Shown: piece after piece, positions 36,798 through 45,814 of the stretch
How the letters are laid out: each line of letters starts with the position of its first letter
How positions within the stretch are numbered: position 1 is the stretch's first letter
Assembly (NCBI RefSeq): GCF_036511935.1
Contig: NZ_AP028878.1
Span: forward strand, 3,596,001 to 3,660,000
Length of the DNA stretch: 64,000 nucleotides
Direction of reading: 5' to 3'
From: Marinobacter nanhaiticus D15-8W
GTDB lineage: Bacteria; Pseudomonadota; Gammaproteobacteria; Pseudomonadales; Oleiphilaceae
Notes under the pieces: model-generated
What the model was told of the DNA's origin: nothing
Database searches by the model: none
Seen by the model: only the letters and a program-made list of their open reading frames with translations
Made by a program: the position numbers and the translations under genes

Positions 36798-37531
36798 CTT
36801 GCGGATAGTTCCTCTTCGGTGGGTGGATCGAGCCGGTACCCCCGTCCATACACCGTTTTGATGAGGCCATGGCCGAGCGACTTTTGCAGGGCCTGGCGCA
36901 ACGAGTAGATATGGGTACGCAGCGTGTGCCCCTCTTCACCGGAGCTGTCACCCCAGATGGACTCGTTCAATACCTCATGTCCGAGGAAATTCGGGTAGGC
37001 CCGTATCAGCAACTCGAACAAACGGGCCGGTATACCCGTCAGCTCAGCCTTGAGGCCATTCAGCTCGACCTGGAGCGTCCCGGGATCGAAATGAACCGGA
37101 CCGGCCTGCAGGCCGGGGGTTCGTGGCCTGAACCGTCGGTGCAACGCCTCGATCCGCAGTTGAAGTTCGCGCAGTTCGAAGGGCTTCACCAGGTAGTCAT
37201 CGGCACCGCACGTGAACCCTCGCTCCTTGTCGGCGATGGCTCCCCTGGCCGTCATCAGGATAATAGGTGTGGCGCATTGCAGGTCCCGCCGTATTCGCTC
37301 ACAGATATCAAAGCCGGAAACGCCCGGTAGCATGAGATCGAGCACGATAACGTCATACTGATTGGTCGCCAGCAGGTGCAGCGCGGTCAGGCCGTCCGCG
37401 GCAAAATCGAGTGCATATCGCTCCTCACCGAGAAACTCAAAAAGGTTCTCGGCAAGATCAACCTGGTCTTCCACCACCAGTATCCGTAACGGGCCTGTCG
37501 TTTCAGGGTAAGCACCGGCACTATGGGTCAT
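36794..37531 (-). CDS. OmpR-family response regulator of the glycosyltransferase-linked system
   Basis: 245 residues. Receiver (about 13-125) with VEDQVDLAEN, phosphoacceptor Asp in VIVLDLMLPGVSGFD, the Thr in ILMTARG and the Lys in YLVKPFELRELQ. Winged helix at about 145-235 (LLIRAYPNFLGHEVLNESIW, then GRGYRL). The gene is five bases downstream of the first ArnT-like gene and overlaps the sensor kinase gene, so this pair is co-transcribed with the transferases it may regulate. Confidence 0.88.
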   Translation of the reverse strand: MTHSAGAYPETTGPLRILVVEDQVDLAENLFEFLGEERYALDFAADGLTALHLLATNQYDVIVLDLMLPGVSGFDICERIRRDLQCATPIILMTARGAIADKERGFTCGADDYLVKPFELRELQLRIEALHRRFRPRTPGLQAGPVHFDPGTLQVELNGLKAELTGIPARLFELLIRAYPNFLGHEVLNESIWGDSSGEEGHTLRTHIYSLRQALQKSLGHGLIKTVYGRGYRLDPPTEEELSAR

Positions 37532-37535
37532 GTAT

Positions 37536-39011
37536 TCATCCCTCCGTTCGGCTCATCTGTTCACCAAACTGGAGCAGCACGTAACGCCGGTTTTCCGTGG
37601 CCACCTGAGTGGACGCCGGTAATTGTTGGAGGACAACCGGTTCCTCCTGTTTTGGCACTGCAAGAAAGTACCGCTGGAACTGACCGCTTTCGCGCATACG
37701 CAATACGTCATCTAGCGAGGCTTGTACCGCATTTCCACGGGAATAGAACCCCGCGGAAAACGGCAAGTCATCGAGGTAAAAGAGTTGGCTATCGCCCGGG
37801 CGGCTTTGCGAGGCGTAATACTCCGCAATCACCTGCTCTGTTTTCAGTGCCGCCTGGCTCGCTGTCATGATGATAGCAAATACCGTTGTCAGGAAGGGAA
37901 CAGCAACCATGGCCGGAAACGCGAGCTTGTCGGCTTCGCGGCGTCTCCGCTCATAGAACGCGATGCCATTGGCCATGACGATGGCCGAAAACGGTAACGA
38001 GGGCAGCACATAGGTCCACAGCGTGTTACTGGCCATCGTAAAGAACAGCAGAGGCGCCAGCGCGGAGAGCACGATGAACTGCATGTATTTGTCGAAATCC
38101 AGGAACTTGCACAGTGTCCGGCGGTAACCCTTGACCAACCCCGCCAGCAAGCCGACCGCCACGATAATTCCCCAGGGAAATGAAGCCCATAACCAGAAGA
38201 CCCAAATCATCCCTTTGGGGCGCACATGGGCGCTACCATACATATCGCCCGCCCAGCCCGGATCGATAAAGCGTTTGATGTGCTCGCCCACGATGAAGTA
38301 GTCCAGAAATCCGGGCGTCTTGAATTCCGCCGCGATGTACCAGGGCAGAACGAGCGCCAGGGTCAGCAGGGTGCCACGGAACCATGGCAGGTCGCGCAGA
38401 TGGAAATACCAGCGACAGCGAAAGACACTCCACAACGCAACCGGGAGGCCGACCAGCACCACCGCGAGAGGCCCTTTCGCAAGCATACCGATGACCAGCC
38501 CAACGAAGAACAACCAGCGCCACACAGCGCCCCGTTGGGCCACCACCATCCCGAAGCTGACCAGGCTCAAGGTTGTCCCCAGCGCGAGGAACGGATCGGT
38601 CATCACCGCACCCGCACTGATATAGGTAAGCGCCATGGTGGACAGGATCAGCGCGGACCAGCGCGCAATTCTCTCGTTATACGCAACCAGCGCATAACGC
38701 CAGGTCAGCCAGACGATGGCAACGATACAAAGCCAGGAGGGCAGCCGCAGGGCAAACTCATTAAGCCCAAACAGCTTGATGGCCCCAGCTTGTGCCCAGA
38801 ACGACAACGGCGGTTTTCCCCAGAAAGGCACACCAGCTTCAAACCACGGCGTGATCCAGTCGTTCGTTTCCACCATTAACCGGGCAATCTCGGCGTAGCG
38901 AGGCTCTGTCGTGTCCACGAAAGGGAAGATGGCCATGCTCAGCAGACGGCTGGCCAGAATCGCAACCAGAACGGCAACCCATGTACCGGGTCGTCTAGCC
39001 CAGCTCGACAT
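37536..39011 (-). CDS. ArnT-like (PMT family) glycosyltransferase
   Basis: 491 residues from ATG 39011, which overlaps the GT2 gene by 17 bases. About eleven membrane helices. The GT83 signature is in the first periplasmic loop: PFVDTTEPRYAEIARLMVET with the D/E pair, then WFEAGVPFWGKPPLSFW. These enzymes transfer a sugar from a polyprenyl phosphate to lipid A or another envelope acceptor. The GT2 and GtrA genes upstream could supply and flip the lipid-linked sugar. Confidence 0.87.
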   Translation of the reverse strand: MSSWARRPGTWVAVLVAILASRLLSMAIFPFVDTTEPRYAEIARLMVETNDWITPWFEAGVPFWGKPPLSFWAQAGAIKLFGLNEFALRLPSWLCIVAIVWLTWRYALVAYNERIARWSALILSTMALTYISAGAVMTDPFLALGTTLSLVSFGMVVAQRGAVWRWLFFVGLVIGMLAKGPLAVVLVGLPVALWSVFRCRWYFHLRDLPWFRGTLLTLALVLPWYIAAEFKTPGFLDYFIVGEHIKRFIDPGWAGDMYGSAHVRPKGMIWVFWLWASFPWGIIVAVGLLAGLVKGYRRTLCKFLDFDKYMQFIVLSALAPLLFFTMASNTLWTYVLPSLPFSAIVMANGIAFYERRRREADKLAFPAMVAVPFLTTVFAIIMTASQAALKTEQVIAEYYASQSRPGDSQLFYLDDLPFSAGFYSRGNAVQASLDDVLRMRESGQFQRYFLAVPKQEEPVVLQQLPASTQVATENRRYVLLQFGEQMSRTEG

Positions 39012-40023
39012 ACTGCAGCTCCTCGCGCCTGGTTCTCTGAGACGAGCCAGCGACCGCCGTGTTTTCGATAATGTCCCGCGTGAGGTAGATCGGTCGTTGT
39101 TTTGATTCGACGTACGTCTTGCCGACGTATTCACCCACGATCCCGATGCCAAGAAGCTGGATGCCGCCCAGGAAGGTGATGATGGCTACCAGTGACGGAT
39201 AACCGCTCGTGATATCCCCCAGGATCGTGGCCTTGACCACGATCCAGAGCCCGAACACCGCTCCCAGCGTGGCGGCAATCAGCCCGGTTGCGGTAGCCCA
39301 CCGCAGGGGCGCGGCGGAAAATGAGGTGAGCCCCTCCAGCGCAAGTCCAAGCAAACCGAGGAAGTCCCACTTGGTGGTTCCCGCGGCTCGCGGCTCCCGG
39401 TCATAGGGAACAACCACGGTCGGCATACCAACCCAGGCAAACAACCCTTTCATATAGCGATTACGTTCGTTCAGGCTAAGCAGGGCGTTGACCGCCCGAC
39501 GACTCATCAGCCGGAAGTCACCGGTGTCTACCGGAATCGGGGAGCGGCAGGCACGGTTGAGCAAGCGATAGAACATGTATGCGCTGAAACGTTTGAACCA
39601 ACCTTCCCCTCGCCGCGAACGACGCTGCATGAGCACGACATCGACGCCCTCTCGCCAGCGCGCCACCATATCCGGAACCAGTTCAGGCGGATCCTGCAGG
39701 TCTGCGTCCATAATGAGCACGCCCTCACCTCTCGCATGCTCCAGGCCTGCGGTGAGCGCTGCTTCCTTGCCGAAGTTGCGGCTCAACCGGACCAGGCGAA
39801 TCCGTTTTTCGCGGCGAATCGTGTCGATGAGAAATTCCGCGCTCCCGTCATCGCTGCCATCGTCCACAAATACCAGCTCCCAGCTCATCTCCAGATTGGA
39901 GACGACGGGCAGCAGACGTTCCAGCAGCAGCGGCAGCATCGCGCGCTCATTGAAGAACGGAATTACGATCGACAGCAGGCTTTTGGAACGGGCCAGGTGT
40001 GGATGGGGATGCACTTTATTCAT
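38995..40023 (-). CDS. GT2 polyprenyl-phosphate glycosyltransferase (GtrB/ArnC-like)
   Basis: 342 residues from ATG 40023; longer in-frame starts overlap the GtrA gene. GT-A core: SIVIPFFNERAMLPLLLERL, VFVDDGSDDGS, LSRNFGKEAALTAGLEHARG and the DADLQDPPEL metal motif. Two C-terminal membrane helices follow (about 230-290), as in GtrB and ArnC. It is expected to put a sugar onto undecaprenyl phosphate at the cytoplasmic face. GtrA and an ArnT-like transferase flank it. Confidence 0.92.
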   Translation of the reverse strand: MNKVHPHPHLARSKSLLSIVIPFFNERAMLPLLLERLLPVVSNLEMSWELVFVDDGSDDGSAEFLIDTIRREKRIRLVRLSRNFGKEAALTAGLEHARGEGVLIMDADLQDPPELVPDMVARWREGVDVVLMQRRSRRGEGWFKRFSAYMFYRLLNRACRSPIPVDTGDFRLMSRRAVNALLSLNERNRYMKGLFAWVGMPTVVVPYDREPRAAGTTKWDFLGLLGLALEGLTSFSAAPLRWATATGLIAATLGAVFGLWIVVKATILGDITSGYPSLVAIITFLGGIQLLGIGIVGEYVGKTYVESKQRPIYLTRDIIENTAVAGSSQRTRREELQYVELG

Positions 40024-40034
40024 GGAAACAAACC

Positions 40035-40433
40035 TCAATCGTTGAACACGAGCCTCTCGTATAGGAGGTAGTTCATTCCGGTAACCAACGCTGTCGTCAC
40101 AACCTGTGCGGGTATGACATCGAGCCCCAGCAAGTGGTGGAGCACTGCGAACACGCCAAGATTGGCCAGCCAGCTTGCAGCGCATGCGTTCAGATAAAGC
40201 CAAAGGGCTCGTCCATGGGGCGCATCGCTGCGAAAGGTCACCCGACGCTGCAATCCGTAATTGATTGCTGCTCCGGTCACAGCACCTGCCGTCGTTGCCC
40301 ATATCGCACTTACACCGGTCTGGATGAGCAGTGCCATCGTTGCCCAGTGCATCGCTGTGGAAAAACCGCCACAACATGCAAAACGCACTACGCGGTAGAT
40401 GGCAGGTCCCTGCCCCGGAATCTCAATTCTCAT
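40035..40433 (-). CDS. GtrA family membrane protein
   Basis: 132 residues from ATG 40433 (GTG at 40442 adds three). Four helices in GtrA order: VRFACCGGFSTAMHWATMAL, TTAGAVTGAAINYGLQRRVTF, WLANLGVFAVLHHLLG and a final helix ending YLLYERLVFND. GtrA proteins are thought to flip undecaprenyl-phosphate-linked sugars. It is the first gene of the gtrA-GT2-ArnT-like-regulator-kinase unit, 36 bases after a conserved upstream motif. Confidence 0.87.
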   Translation of the reverse strand: MRIEIPGQGPAIYRVVRFACCGGFSTAMHWATMALLIQTGVSAIWATTAGAVTGAAINYGLQRRVTFRSDAPHGRALWLYLNACAASWLANLGVFAVLHHLLGLDVIPAQVVTTALVTGMNYLLYERLVFND

Positions 40434-40468
40434 GGCCGACACCTTAACGAAGGGGTGGTGAGGCGGGT

Positions 40469-40501
40469 GTTCAGGAAATGTCAGAAAAAGATCAAACCGC
40501 G
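40469..40501 (-). promoter_or_regulatory. shared motif before the GtrA unit (copy 1)
   Basis: On the minus strand GGTTTGA, three variable bases, then TTTTCTGACATTTCCTGAAC. The same block occurs at 44173-44205 before the other glycosyltransferase unit. CTGA is repeated 10 bp apart, as in OmpR-type sites. It may be bound by the regulator encoded at 36794-37531; this is inferred. Confidence 0.5.
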
Positions 40502-40534
40502 CCCAATCAGGCCGTCAATGGTAAAAATCAGGTT

Positions 40535-40745
40535 CATGGCGGATTAGCGTGACGTGGAGCCGGGAGTCCTCCGCACCAGTCGTAAGACCATGGGCACCTT
40601 CGGCGCCTCAGAAGCTGAAACATCTGCTACATGCTCGAGTTAGCTGGAAAATGTAGCCGACGCTTCAGCTTCGGAGCAGCCCGCCGGGCTGCCCATTCGC
40701 GGAATGCTTTGCGTTACGCGGGTCCCCGCTAAAGTGCGATGAACT
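40535..40745. repeat. dispersed intergenic repeat, copy A (uninterrupted)
   Basis: About 210 bases between the two glycosyltransferase units. It shares its left part (GGTTCATGGCGGATTAG, CACCTTCGGCGCCTCAGAAG, GGAAAATGTAGCCGACGCTT) and right part (GGAATGCTTT, CCCGCTAAAGTGCGATG) with 57740-58130. It codes for nothing recognisable. The remainder of the 353-base gap before the GtrA gene holds only the shared upstream motif. Confidence 0.75.
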
Positions 40746-40786
40746 GAAAATTATCGGGCACAGGCCGATGGGGTCGACAATCCGGG

Positions 40787-42544
40787 TCAGCCGCGCTGGG
40801 GAATCCAGCGCCCGGGTTTGGGTGTATAGAACTGTCGCTTCCGCTCGGGTGCGGTACAGTCCTCCGCCTGCTGCTCGGGGCCCAGCAACAGCCAGCGTTC
40901 TCCGTGCGCCACACCCAGATCCACTGCACCTGCCTGGGTGAAACAGTTCAAAGGTTTGTCTTTCGAGACCAGAACGAACCGCTGTTGTCCTTCGGTCATC
41001 CATTGCCAGGCGTTGCGTTCATCCTGTTCGTACTCGGCTCCAAACCCGAAATGCGTGATGTCGAGTCGTGAAAACAGAATGTACTGCTCCCTGAAGTCGA
41101 TAATGCCCAGGGAGGCGTCCGGTCCAAGCCTTGCTTCTGCAGCAGCGAGTATATTGCGAGGGGTGCGTAGCGGTTCGAGCAAGGTGTAGCCCCACGTCGA
41201 GTACAGCAACCAGGTCACCATCAGCGCTGCGAACAGCCGCTCCAACGGGGGCCGTCGCCAGAGTATGGCTAGCGCCAAGGCCCATACGACGCCCACCGTA
41301 GCGACAAAAAGACCAGCCGCGTGGAGTGCGCCCGAATCCTGGCTGTAGCGGGCCACTTTTGTCACCAATGCGGGATAGTTATTCCAGGCGAGGACACCCA
41401 CGACGACCAGCGCAAGCGACAATAGTAGTTGAATGGCGGTTATTACCGGCGAGAACCATCGCGCTGGCTCACGGGCATCGGTGATCGCCGCGAGCGCCAG
41501 GGCGAACATGGGCAAGGCCGGTAGAACGTAGACGCCACGCTTACCCGGACTCAGACTGAAAAAGACGATAACCAGCGCTACCCACGCCAGTAGCACCACC
41601 ACCTCCGGGTACCGTCGAAGCGACTCGCGCGTCGATCGCAGGTGCGCCAAAAAAAGCAGCGGCAGGGGGAACCAGAGCGCTGGAATAACGTTGACGATAA
41701 AGTAGTACCAGGGCTGGATATGCCCCCAGGAATCGGCGTAACGCTCACCGGTCTGCTTGAACAGGATATTGTCCCGGTAGGCAATGGCCTCCGGCGTGTT
41801 CACCGCGTCCACATACAGCATCATCGGTATCACCCAGACTGCAGCGACAGCCAACATAACCACCGGTCCGAGTGCTGCCCGCCAACGCAAGCTCTTTTCG
41901 AAGCCCCCCTGTTGCCGCCAACGGATAAACAGCAGGGGCAGCATCATGAGCGCGGGGAGAAAACCAACCCCCTTGGTGATGATGCCTAAACCCATGAAAC
42001 CCCAGGCCGAGAAATACCATCCCCAGGCCGGGCCCGCGAAAAAATGACGGACCAGCCCGTAGCAGCCGAGCGTGATCCAACACGCCACCATGGCGTCGAT
42101 CTGGGCGGACTTGGCCTGCATCAGGAACTGGGGCGCCAGCATCAGAAGAAATGCGGCGAGAACGGCGACCCGCTGGTTCCACAGTCGACACCCGAGATCG
42201 TAGACCGCGACCAGCGTGATCAACCCGCAGATCGCGTTGGGCAGCAGGAAAGCAAGCTTCAGATTGCCCGTCAGCCAATACACGGCGGCAATAGTCCACA
42301 TGAAGACCGGCGGTTTATCCGGGTAGAACTCTCCGCCCCGCATGGGAATCAGCCATTGGCCTGAGTCGACCATCTCCCGGGCAATTTCCGCAAATCGCGG
42401 CTCATCGGCTGGCCAGGGCGAGCGCAGGCCAATGCCTACAAAAATAAGCACGCTGGCGACCGCCAGCAGGAGCACCAATAGCCGCTGCTGGGACAGTTTC
42501 AGTGCTTGGTGCTGCATAGCGCCGGAGATCGGGTGAGACGACAT
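40787..42544 (-). CDS. ArnT-like (PMT family) glycosyltransferase, second copy
   Basis: 585 residues, about twelve helices in the first 470. The catalytic first loop reads SPWPADEPRFAEIAREMVDS followed by GGEFYPDKPPVFMW, the GT83 pattern with adjacent D and E. The C-terminal 110 residues form a soluble domain (EQYILFSRLDITHFGFGAEY, then TPKPGRWIPQRG). It is related to, but not a recent duplicate of, the transferase at 37536-39011. It ends a unit with a TVP38-like protein and a GT2 enzyme. Confidence 0.88.
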   Translation of the reverse strand: MSSHPISGAMQHQALKLSQQRLLVLLLAVASVLIFVGIGLRSPWPADEPRFAEIAREMVDSGQWLIPMRGGEFYPDKPPVFMWTIAAVYWLTGNLKLAFLLPNAICGLITLVAVYDLGCRLWNQRVAVLAAFLLMLAPQFLMQAKSAQIDAMVACWITLGCYGLVRHFFAGPAWGWYFSAWGFMGLGIITKGVGFLPALMMLPLLFIRWRQQGGFEKSLRWRAALGPVVMLAVAAVWVIPMMLYVDAVNTPEAIAYRDNILFKQTGERYADSWGHIQPWYYFIVNVIPALWFPLPLLFLAHLRSTRESLRRYPEVVVLLAWVALVIVFFSLSPGKRGVYVLPALPMFALALAAITDAREPARWFSPVITAIQLLLSLALVVVGVLAWNNYPALVTKVARYSQDSGALHAAGLFVATVGVVWALALAILWRRPPLERLFAALMVTWLLYSTWGYTLLEPLRTPRNILAAAEARLGPDASLGIIDFREQYILFSRLDITHFGFGAEYEQDERNAWQWMTEGQQRFVLVSKDKPLNCFTQAGAVDLGVAHGERWLLLGPEQQAEDCTAPERKRQFYTPKPGRWIPQRG

Positions 42545-42548
42545 AAAC

Positions 42549-43217
42549 TCAGGAATCCTCGGACAGCGGGGTGGTTAGCAGACGATTGCGGTGCTGTTGC
42601 AGCAGATAGCCCCCCAGGAGCGATGCGACGATGAACAGGGCCACGCTCAGGGCGAACTGGTAGTGATCGGCGTTACCAATGCCGGCGCCCGCCAGTGCGA
42701 ACACCAGCATCTGCGGCAGGTAACCGAGTCCACTCCCCATCAGAAAAGGTAAAAACCGGATGTGAGAGCACCCGGCAATGAGATTGGTCGCCAGGTTGCT
42801 GCCTATCGGCAGCAAGCGGACGACCAGGATCTTGGTCATCGTCTTTTGCTGAAAGAGACGGTCGAAGCGCTCCATCCGCTGACCGAAGCGGTCCGCCAGC
42901 GAGCGTTGCAGAAGAATGCGCGCAACGAAGAAGCAAAGGGTCGCTCCGAGCACGGTTACGGCGGTTGAGATCACCGTGCCATACACCGGAGAGAGGGCAA
43001 ATCCGAGAACAAAGGCCAGCAGTTGTCGCGGCCCACCCAGCGCCGTATACAGCGTCCCTGCCCCCATCACAGCAACAAGACCAGAAAGGCCCCTCGCCTG
43101 TATGAAGCCCGCAACCTGCTTTTCATCGGAGAGGAAATCCAGCCAGCCTTGCCTGACGGCAATCAACGCCAGACCGCCCATTACGGCGAACGCCAGCCAT
43201 CGGGGCCAGTTGCGCAT
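42549..43217 (-). CDS. TVP38/TMEM64 (DedA-like) membrane protein
   Basis: 222 residues from ATG 43217, one base after the stop of the GT2 gene. Five to six helices with the family core LGGPRQLLAFVLGFALSPVYG and the RLLPIGSNLATNLIAGCSHI re-entrant segment. Members of this superfamily are linked to lipid scrambling and undecaprenyl-phosphate recycling, which would suit its place between two polyprenyl-sugar enzymes. Longer starts in this frame overlap the GT2 gene. Confidence 0.87.
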   Translation of the reverse strand: MRNWPRWLAFAVMGGLALIAVRQGWLDFLSDEKQVAGFIQARGLSGLVAVMGAGTLYTALGGPRQLLAFVLGFALSPVYGTVISTAVTVLGATLCFFVARILLQRSLADRFGQRMERFDRLFQQKTMTKILVVRLLPIGSNLATNLIAGCSHIRFLPFLMGSGLGYLPQMLVFALAGAGIGNADHYQFALSVALFIVASLLGGYLLQQHRNRLLTTPLSEDS

Positions 43218-43218
43218 A

Positions 43219-43965
43219 TTAACCAGGCCCCATATCCCGTGGCTCCACGATCTGGGCAACACGCGTTCGGTGTAGCAGCCACATCACACCCGCCAGATCA
43301 ATCAGGCCGGCCCACGCCCGATTCCAGACATTGTATTTGGAGTTCCCCCGGGTTCGGTCGCGATGGTTAACCTGGACGATTTCGATATCGCCGCCGATGC
43401 CTTTCACCAGCGCCGGGATAAACCGGTGACCGTGGTTAAACCAGGGCAGTTTGAGGAATGTCGACTTCGGGAAGAGCTTCAGACCGCAGCCGGTATCCGG
43501 TACGCCATCTTTCAACAGCGCACTGCGAATCCGGTTGGCCAGCCGTGACTGGAATCGCTTCCATGCGGTGTCCTTGCGCTTGTGCCTGAAACCTGCAATA
43601 CAGAAATCCTTACCCTGAAGGTTGGCGGCTTGGCTCAAGAGGGTCGGAATATCGGCAGGATCGTTCTGGCCGTCGCCATCCATCGTGACGATCAGTTCGC
43701 CCCGAGCGGCACGGATGCCGGTCTGTATCGCGCCACTCTGCCCAATGCTCTGCGCATGCCGGACAACCTGTATGGCGCACCCGGCCTCTCTGGCTGCCAC
43801 TAGCGCTGCACCCGACGTGAGATCGTTACTCCCATCGTCGACAACGACAATTTCGAAGTTTGTATGCTCGCGCAGTATCCGATGGGTTTCAGCGATGAGC
43901 GGGCCGATACTGCCCTGTTCGTCTTTGGCAGGAATAACGACGGAAACGGATGGGCATGAATCCAT
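43219..43965 (-). CDS. GT2 glycosyltransferase, DPM1-like
   Basis: 248 residues. Polyprenyl-phosphate sugar synthase features: SVSVVIPAKDEQGSIGPLIA, IVVVDDGSNDLT, GQSGAIQTGIRAARGELIVT and the metal motif MDGDGQNDPADI. The C-terminal GNSKYNVWNRAWAGLIDL is the family's usual end without long membrane helices. It would load a sugar on a polyprenyl phosphate for the ArnT-like transferase two genes downstream. First gene of its unit. Confidence 0.9.
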   Translation of the reverse strand: MDSCPSVSVVIPAKDEQGSIGPLIAETHRILREHTNFEIVVVDDGSNDLTSGAALVAAREAGCAIQVVRHAQSIGQSGAIQTGIRAARGELIVTMDGDGQNDPADIPTLLSQAANLQGKDFCIAGFRHKRKDTAWKRFQSRLANRIRSALLKDGVPDTGCGLKLFPKSTFLKLPWFNHGHRFIPALVKGIGGDIEIVQVNHRDRTRGNSKYNVWNRAWAGLIDLAGVMWLLHRTRVAQIVEPRDMGPG

Positions 43966-44426
43966 AACGAGCGACCAGAGATTAGTTAATACCGCCTATA
44001 GGAGTAGCGCAGAAAAACATCACATCTGGCCTGGGTACGACACTCAATTGCTGGCCACTTATAAGTTTAGGACAGCCCTAAATTTATGGCCAAAAGGACC
44101 CGTCGACGGCGCCAAGAACGAAAGTCTCTGCGTTCACAGCCGCAAAGGTAACCAAAGGGGTGTAAAACGAGCGTTCAGGAAATGTCAGAAAATAGTCAAA
44201 CCACGGTGTCGACGACAAACGACGCCTTGAGGTTGATAGGCAGTGACAGGCTCACCTGACGTAGGCAGGCACTGGAAAGCAGATAACAGGACTAATCCCG
44301 TTGTAAGTCAAAGTAGCCAGAGAAGTTCAGTGTTGGTTGGATAGTGGCGAAGGTGTCCGATTAAGCACCGGACACCTCGTACCGGGAGATTCAAGCAACA
44401 GTCTGGGTGGTGCCAACGGCACTTTC
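43966..44426. other. intergenic region with upstream motif
   Basis: 461 bases between the GT2 gene start and the end of the M14 gene. Apart from the shared motif (44173-44205) and A/T-rich stretches near 44040-44080 that could hold the GT2 promoter, nothing was recognised. Confidence 0.4.
44173..44205 (-). promoter_or_regulatory. shared motif before the GT2/TVP38/ArnT-like unit (copy 2)
   Basis: Minus-strand GGTTTGA, three variable bases, TTTTCTGACATTTCCTGAAC, the same block as at 40469-40501. It lies about 210 bases before the GT2 start, further than copy 1, so a long leader or an extra promoter is implied. Confidence 0.5.
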
Positions 44427-45350
44427 CTAACGGTGGGCAAGCGCGTAGTTGATCGCCGCACACACCGCGGCAACCTGCGAGGCATTACACTGTTCGGGAG
44501 TTACTTGGGGGCTGTCGGGATAGACCTCGGTGGTCGTTCGGTAGGGGGCATCGGTGATACCGGCGCACAATCCCATCTGCTTAAGCGGATACTGGATGAC
44601 GCCCCGAGCAACCATCGGTGAGCCGAAGAGTTCGCCGCTGTCATCGGCCGGAGCGATATGGGTCACTCGCTCCACCGCCTCAATCACCGCCTGCTGGAAT
44701 TCAGGACTCGGCTTCTCCATGTCATCGACCAGGTAGAAGCCGTCGGGAATCCCGCCCGGTTCGAACGGCTTACCGTCGCGGGCAGCCAGCGCCGGGCGAA
44801 ACTCAGTCTCGTCGGTATCGGTGGTCTCGTGCAGGTCGATATGCATCAGTACACGATCGCGGAGGGGTGCCAAGAGCCGCACGAGTGCCGCCGACTCCCC
44901 AGCAGAACCGTCATCGCGGAACGACCGGTTCGGGTCGACCGCGTTCGGGTTCCACCGATGGATACGCTCGTAAGCCCAGGGGCTGACGCAAGGCGCGACC
45001 AGCAGGTTGACGCGGTCCGCGTAGTCCGCCGCATACTGGTCGACGAACTGCAGGGCGCCATGAACACCGCTGGTTTCATAGCCGTGCACCCCACCCGTCA
45101 CCAGCACGACCGGCCGATCATCTCGCCACTCGCGGCTGCGGATCGTCATCAACGGATAACTCTCGGAGCCATAGTCCAGGTGGCCATATTCTTCGACGTC
45201 AAAGCGCGAACGCAGCCGATCGACCACACTCAGCACATCAGAGGCATAACTGCGTTGACGGGTCTGTCGTGACAACCACTCGGCGCGTTCCTCGTCGCCC
45301 CAGGGAAGACCGGGGGTGCCGATTGGATAAGGTGCGGGAGCAGTCGTCAT
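44427..45350 (-). CDS. M14 family zinc carboxypeptidase/deacylase
   Basis: 307 residues from ATG 45350. The zinc site follows the M14 order: VTGGVHGYETSG (H-x-x-E), then RWNPNAVDPNRSF and the third ligand in MHIDLHETTDTDE. A C-terminal glutamate in RTTTEVYPDS is a candidate general base. The family includes succinylglutamate desuccinylase, aspartoacylase and small carboxypeptidases; the substrate is not evident. It lies at the left edge of the accessory island and reads away from it. Confidence 0.87.
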   Translation of the reverse strand: MTTAPAPYPIGTPGLPWGDEERAEWLSRQTRQRSYASDVLSVVDRLRSRFDVEEYGHLDYGSESYPLMTIRSREWRDDRPVVLVTGGVHGYETSGVHGALQFVDQYAADYADRVNLLVAPCVSPWAYERIHRWNPNAVDPNRSFRDDGSAGESAALVRLLAPLRDRVLMHIDLHETTDTDETEFRPALAARDGKPFEPGGIPDGFYLVDDMEKPSPEFQQAVIEAVERVTHIAPADDSGELFGSPMVARGVIQYPLKQMGLCAGITDAPYRTTTEVYPDSPQVTPEQCNASQVAAVCAAINYALAHR

Positions 45351-45511
45351 ATTCTGTATTCTCCGGTGATGGCCAAAGGAGGGGCATTCTAGCATTCGGG
45401 CCTGAGCTCGCAATCAGGACAAAGACCGCCCGGAAGGACGACTCCCGCCCTAGATCGAGTGACTACTCGAACGCCAAAGTCTTGGTGTGAGTATCTCTTT
45501 ATCGCGCTTGA

Positions 45512-45531
45512 ATGCGCATTATTATGCGCAT
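45512..45531. promoter_or_regulatory. paired ATGCGCAT operator before ccdA
   Basis: Two copies of the palindrome ATGCGCAT (45512-45519 and 45524-45531) separated by TATT, about 38 bases before ccdA. Toxin-antitoxin operons are usually autoregulated by the antitoxin-toxin complex binding such sites. Confidence 0.55.
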
Positions 45532-45568
45532 AAGTTGACGCGATCAATTGATCAGCCACGGGGGGCCA

Positions 45569-45814
45569 ATGGCCGAACTCTACAACGCAGACGCACCCAA
45601 AAAAGCAGCCAATCTCTCGATTAATAGCGATCTGCTGCGTAAGGCCCGAGAGCTGAACATTAACTTGGCCGCTACTCTGGAGCGAGCATTAAAAGAAGAG
45701 CTTTCCAAGCGCGAAGCAGCCCAGTGGGTCGAAGAAAATCGCGCTGCGATCAAAAGTTACAATGATTTTGTAGAAAAACATGGATGCTTCGGCGACGAAT
45801 TCAGGGAGTTTTGA
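45569..45814 (+). CDS. ccdA: CcdA-type antitoxin
   Basis: 81 residues from ATG 45569. Ribbon-helix-helix N-terminus (KKAANLSINSDLLRKARELN) and a toxin-binding C-terminus (AQWVEENRAAIKSYNDFVEK, then GCFGDEFREF), closely following CcdA of plasmid F in layout. The stop overlaps the toxin start (TGATG). It would neutralise the CcdB gyrase poison and repress the operon. Because the toxin next door is frameshifted, the antitoxin may now be an orphan. Confidence 0.88.
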   Translation: MAELYNADAPKKAANLSINSDLLRKARELNINLAATLERALKEELSKREAAQWVEENRAAIKSYNDFVEKHGCFGDEFREF

